Below are positions 59,986-64,000 of a stretch of 64,000 bases of DNA, in pieces. Location of the stretch: positions 5,144,239-5,208,238 of the forward strand of contig NC_037270.1 in assembly GCF_000002425.4 (NCBI RefSeq). The letters are read 5' to 3'. A program made the position numbers and the translations under genes. The DNA comes from Physcomitrium patens. Lineage: Eukaryota > Streptophyta > Bryopsida > Funariales > Funariaceae. Every line of letters begins with the position of its first letter. The first letter of the stretch is position 1. Under the pieces are notes generated by a model. That model worked only from the letters and a program-made list of their open reading frames with translations, had not been told where the DNA came from and did no database searches.

Positions 59986-62900
59986 GTAAAGATCCTATTC
60001 TTTCCTTAGATCCTTCACCTTATTTTACAATAGAAGTTTATCTAAGACCAAAAAATCACAAAGTCTTAGCTTTGTTAGATTCAAGAGTCTTAGCATATTT
60101 TATAGACAAAGATTTTGTCAAAAAGTAAGAGATATTATTAATTAAAAAAACTAAACCTATATATGTGGAAGTCATAGATGGTTGTTTGCTATTTTTTAGA
60201 GATATTACACATAAGACTATTCTTTTAGATATAACAATTAAAGATCATAATAGTATAGTAATATTTAATATAATAAGAGCTTCATCTAATCTAATTATTT
60301 TAGAATTATCTTGGTTAGAATAGTATAATCTTCAAATAGATTGAATTTTTTGTAATCTTAATTTTTTTAATAGTTTAACTTAAAATCTTGTTAGCCAAAT
60401 AGAAATACATAAGTCTAATACATCTAAATTCTTACTAGTAGGTACAAAAGCTTTTATGCTTGCCTTAAAAGAAGGATTATCTTTTGTTTTATATGCCATA
60501 CCAATTTTTAATAGTAAGAAGATGTCAAGTAGTATTCTTAGCTAGTATGAAGATTTTTAGGACGTTTTTGAAAAGAAGAATGTAAATATTCTTCTAGATC
60601 ATTGTCCATATGATTGTTCTATTGATCTTCATGAAGGAGCTCAACCACCATTTGGACCAATCTATAGCCTATTATAAAACAAGTTGGTTGCACTCAACGA
60701 ATACATTGATGAAAATTTGGCTAAGAATATCATACATCATTCTAAATCTCCAATTGTGGCTCCTATCCTATTTATGAAGAAAAAAAAATGAATCTCTATG
60801 AATGTAAATGGACTATTAAGGATTCAACAAGATCACCATTAAGAATAGGTATCATCTATCTTTGATTTTAGGACTTTTTGATCAACTCAATTAAATAAAG
60901 ATCTATATAAAAATAGATCTACAAAGAACATATAATCTGATATGCATTAAAAAAGGAGATGAATGAAAAACTACATTTTGAACCAAGTATGGGTATTTTG
61001 AATATAATATCATGCCTTTTGGACTTACGAATGTACCAACTACTTTCAACATCTAATGAATGATGTTTTTTTTGAGTTTTTTTTGATGATTTTGTCATTT
61101 GTTATTTGGACAATATCTTAATCTACTCTAAAAACATAAAAGAATGTGAAATTCATGTTCTTTGTGTATTATAAAAACTTAGAGATGCAAGATTATATAC
61201 AAAATTAAAAAAGTATGTATTCTATACTATTCAAGTTGACTTCCTAGGATATATCATTTTCAATAAAAGGCTAATGATAGATCCAAAGAAGGTTTAGACT
61301 ATCATGGATTAAAAGATTCTAAAAATAATAAGCAATGTATAATACTTTTTGAGCTTTGTCAATTACTATTGGATCGTCATCAAGAATTTTTTCTAAGTTG
61401 TAGCTCCACTTGTACATTTGACTTATAAAGACAAACTTCAGTGGAATAAAGAAGCTGAAGCATTATTTGATGCTTTAAAAAAGAAATTTATTTCTACACC
61501 AATCTTATATTATGTTAACTTTTTCAAGGCATTTTTTATGAAAAAAGATGCATCATACTTTGCCATGGGTGCAATATTATCATAAATGGGAGCAACTAAA
61601 AATCTCAATTTACTAACTTTCCATTCCAATTTTTTTTCAGTAGCCGAGATTAATTATAAGATCCACAATAAAGAGCTCCTTGCACTTGTGGATTCATTTT
61701 AAGAATAACATCATTATTTAGAAGGTGCCTCAAGTCTAATTATTGTATATATAGATCACAAGCACCTTAAATATTTCAAGTCAACATATATTTTAAATTA
61801 TCTCCAAGCTTATTGGAGCATGTCTTTATCAAGATTTGATTTCAAAATCACTTATCGACCTAAAAAATAACAAGGTTTGTTGGACGTCCTTTCTAAACAT
61901 TCTTTTCTTATATCAAAAAAAAAATACATCTTTTGATCAGTACAAAATGATTCTCTTGAAGCCAATATATTTTCACCTTCAAGCAATAAAATTAACATTA
62001 ACTATTGATTCAACATTTGTTAAGTAAATTCAATCAAGTATGTTCTCTAATCTTCTTGTCCATGATATCAAGAATAATTCTTCTAAATTTCATCATACTT
62101 TTAAGTTTGAATTTAAAAACAACTTGATCTATTTTGAGAGATAATTATACATTCAAGAAAGTGGGGCATGATTACATGTTCTTTAAACTCATCATGAATT
62201 TCCAACAGTCGGATATTTTGGATACAACAAGATTTTAGAACTAATATCAAGAGATTTTTGGTGGCTTTAAATGCAGAAGGTAGTAAAATACTTTGTACAA
62301 TTATGTGATATTTGTTCAAGATCCAAAATTCCCTGCCATTATCCTTTGGACTTCTTCAGCCTTTACCTATTTCATAACAATTGTGGTCTTTTGTTTCTAT
62401 GGATTTTATTACAAATTTTTTAGTCTCAAATTTGTATGTTTCTATATTTATAGTAGTAGATCATTTTATCAAGATGGCATATTTTGTACCATGTATAAAA
62501 TCTATTACAAGTGAAGAAATAATTGAGTTTTTTTTTTTAATAACATCTATCACTATTACGGATTACTTAAAGATATTATATATGATAAATAGATTCAATT
62601 TATATCAAGATTTTGGAGCATCCTTATCAAGATTTTAAAGGTGGATATAAAACTCTCTTTGATTTTTCATTTATAAATTGATAGATAAACAAAATGGCGG
62701 AATTACGTTTTTGAGTAATACTTAAGGTGTACCATCAACTATCATCAAAATGATTAGACAACTCTTTTACCATTGGTAGATTTTGCATACAATAATTTGG
62801 TACATTCTTCCATTCAAAAAACACCTTTCTTTTTCAAGTATGGTTATCATCTATAACTTGATACTTTTGACTTTTCAAAAGTTAATAATCTTGTAGTGAA

Positions 62901-63441
62901 AGATTTAGCAAATCATTTGTCAGGGCTACATGCAATAATAAAGGTAAAATTAAATCAAGCTCAAGAACGAAAAAAAATTAATGTGGATGCCTATTGCAAA
63001 GAATAATCACAATGTAGGTGATAAAGTATGATTACTTCATTGCAATATCAAGACTACTTATTCTTATGACAAGTTGGATTATTATAGGCTTAAATCTTTT
63101 TCTATTAACAAACAAGTCAATCTTATTTTTTATCAATTATATCTATTAGAGTCTATTAAGATCCATCCTATATTTCATGCGTCCCTTTTTAAATCATATA
63201 AGACAATGAATATCTTGAAAAAAAGATAAATGCCACCTCTTCCTATAGAGGTAGATAATAATCAAGATTTTAAGGTAGAAGAAGTCTTAGATTCAAGGCG
63301 GTATTGTAATAGGTTGGAATATCTTATTCATTGGCATGGATATGATATTAATGAATGCACATGGGAGCCAACAAAAAATCTTATAAATGTATCAAAGAGA
63401 GTTAAAGCTTTTCATCAACGACATCTATTAAAACTAAGATG
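59986..63441 (+). pseudogene. C pol: protease, RT, RNase H, integrase, chromodomain
   Basis: Protease VLALLDSRVLAYFIDKDF (DSG changed to DSR) near 60065-60120; RT starts near 60600 ([20 protein letters not shown]); catalytic motif YLDN at 61103-61114; RNase H (FMKKDASYFAMGAILS near 61540-61585) with a TAA after LVDSF at 61700-61702, the same place as in A1, A2 and B; RNase H end [17 protein letters not shown] near 61820-61865; integrase zinc region near 62200-62330 and core near 62380-62640, very decayed; chromodomain KVEEVLDSRRYCNRLEYLIH near 63260-63400. Confidence 0.85.
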
Positions 63442-64000
63442 AAGAATAACAAATCTTTGCTATAAAAGAAACAAGATCAAAAGAAGATAACACTTTATCT
63501 TTTATTTATCTTTGTAGCTTTTGTATATTTATGATGCTAAGAAAATGGAGAAGCAACAACTAGCAAATTCAATTCAAGAGTTTTTATTTGTAGACTTACT
63601 AAACAAAACATTGCGATTGTCACAACCTTTAAGACAATGAAATCAAAATGAAGATCCTCAAAAATGACATGTTTTTTTACAAATAGATGGCAAGATATAA
63701 CGTGTTTGATATCACAATATTGGAAGACATTCTTGATGTTTGGTGATTTTATTAGAGGTAGAAACAATTCTTAATGGTATTTCAAATGTTGTATTTGAAA
63801 GAAGTTATGAAAGTCTCAACAATGATAAAATAAGAAGATTATCTTCTTGCCCTAGTATGAGACATTATTGATGGCTGAGAAGACTTATCAACCATCTTTA
63901 AAGAAAACATAGATGAGAGTATGTGGCAAACATAATTTTTTGCATCTTAGATTTTTTTCAACATATGAAGACTACTCTTCATAGAACTTATCCCTTGAAG
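63442..64000 (+). other. C region after pol
   Basis: AT-rich sequence after the chromodomain stop. In A1, A2 and B this place holds the small Arg-rich ORF. I see no clear counterpart here, and the LTR has not been reached. Confidence 0.45.

Larger units (their letters stand above)
56802..64000 (+). mobile_element. Gypsy chromovirus C, + strand, runs off the right edge
   Basis: Inserted in D. It contains a 5' LTR (56802 to about 57310), leader, gag, protease, RT, RNase H, integrase and chromodomain, with the 3' LTR outside the window. It is extremely AT-rich with stops every few codons, and is interrupted in gag by a 1.36-kb insertion (58099-59453). The RT catalytic motif reads YLDN. Relationship to A/B is shown by identical words such as [18 protein letters not shown] and HWHGYDINECTWEP. 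Confidence 0.88.

Noticed and set aside
1..64000. CRISPR arrays, bacterial operons, tRNA or rRNA genes
   Set aside because: The window is plant nuclear DNA; no regularly spaced repeats and no convincing tRNA or rRNA sequence was seen.

Overview
This window looks like nuclear DNA of a land plant, most likely a non-seed plant such as a moss or liverwort. The evidence is two spliced genes of plant families with GT-AG introns, LTR retrotransposons of both Copia and Gypsy type, and chromodomain Gypsy elements whose pol resembles the Tcn1-like group known from fungi, mosses and lycophytes. The species is not determined.

Layout. 1-2540 is intergenic. 2543-26413 is one old Copia element split by later insertions. 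Its gag carries Gypsy element A1 (4099-15541, + strand), which itself carries a second Gypsy copy, A2, in the opposite orientation (5749-11392). Its protease region carries Gypsy element B (15994-22276, - strand, target duplication AAAGG). Its integrase carries a solo LTR of a third family (22826 to about 23371). 26414-34500 is intergenic with microsatellites and no gene I can support. 34500-38623 is a GC-rich region upstream of a telomere-repeat-binding Myb gene (coding 38624-42894, 10 exons, 966 aa). 42895-46688 is intergenic with a 201-bp tandem duplication. 46726-49848 is a mitochondrial coiled-coil DUF1640/CCDC90 gene (8 exons, 268 aa). From about 50350 to the end the DNA is very AT-rich and holds a decayed Gypsy element D (from about 52.9 kb) with a related element C inserted in its reverse transcriptase (56802 to beyond 64000).

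The two host genes are reconstructed exon by exon, and their exon lengths add up to complete frames. The retroelements are all broken by stops that mostly look like C-to-T (or G-to-A) changes at CAA, CAG, CGA and TGG codons, as expected from methylated DNA.

The most interesting signals are these. (1) Dense heat-shock-element arrays lie directly upstream of the TATA box in the A/B Gypsy LTRs. (2) A perfect hairpin sits just after the TATA box in two LTR families, with different sequence but the same fold. (3) The pol arms of A1 and A2 form a near-identical inverted repeat although their gag genes and LTRs are strongly diverged, which suggests gene conversion. (4) A conserved small arginine-rich ORF lies between pol and the 3' LTR.
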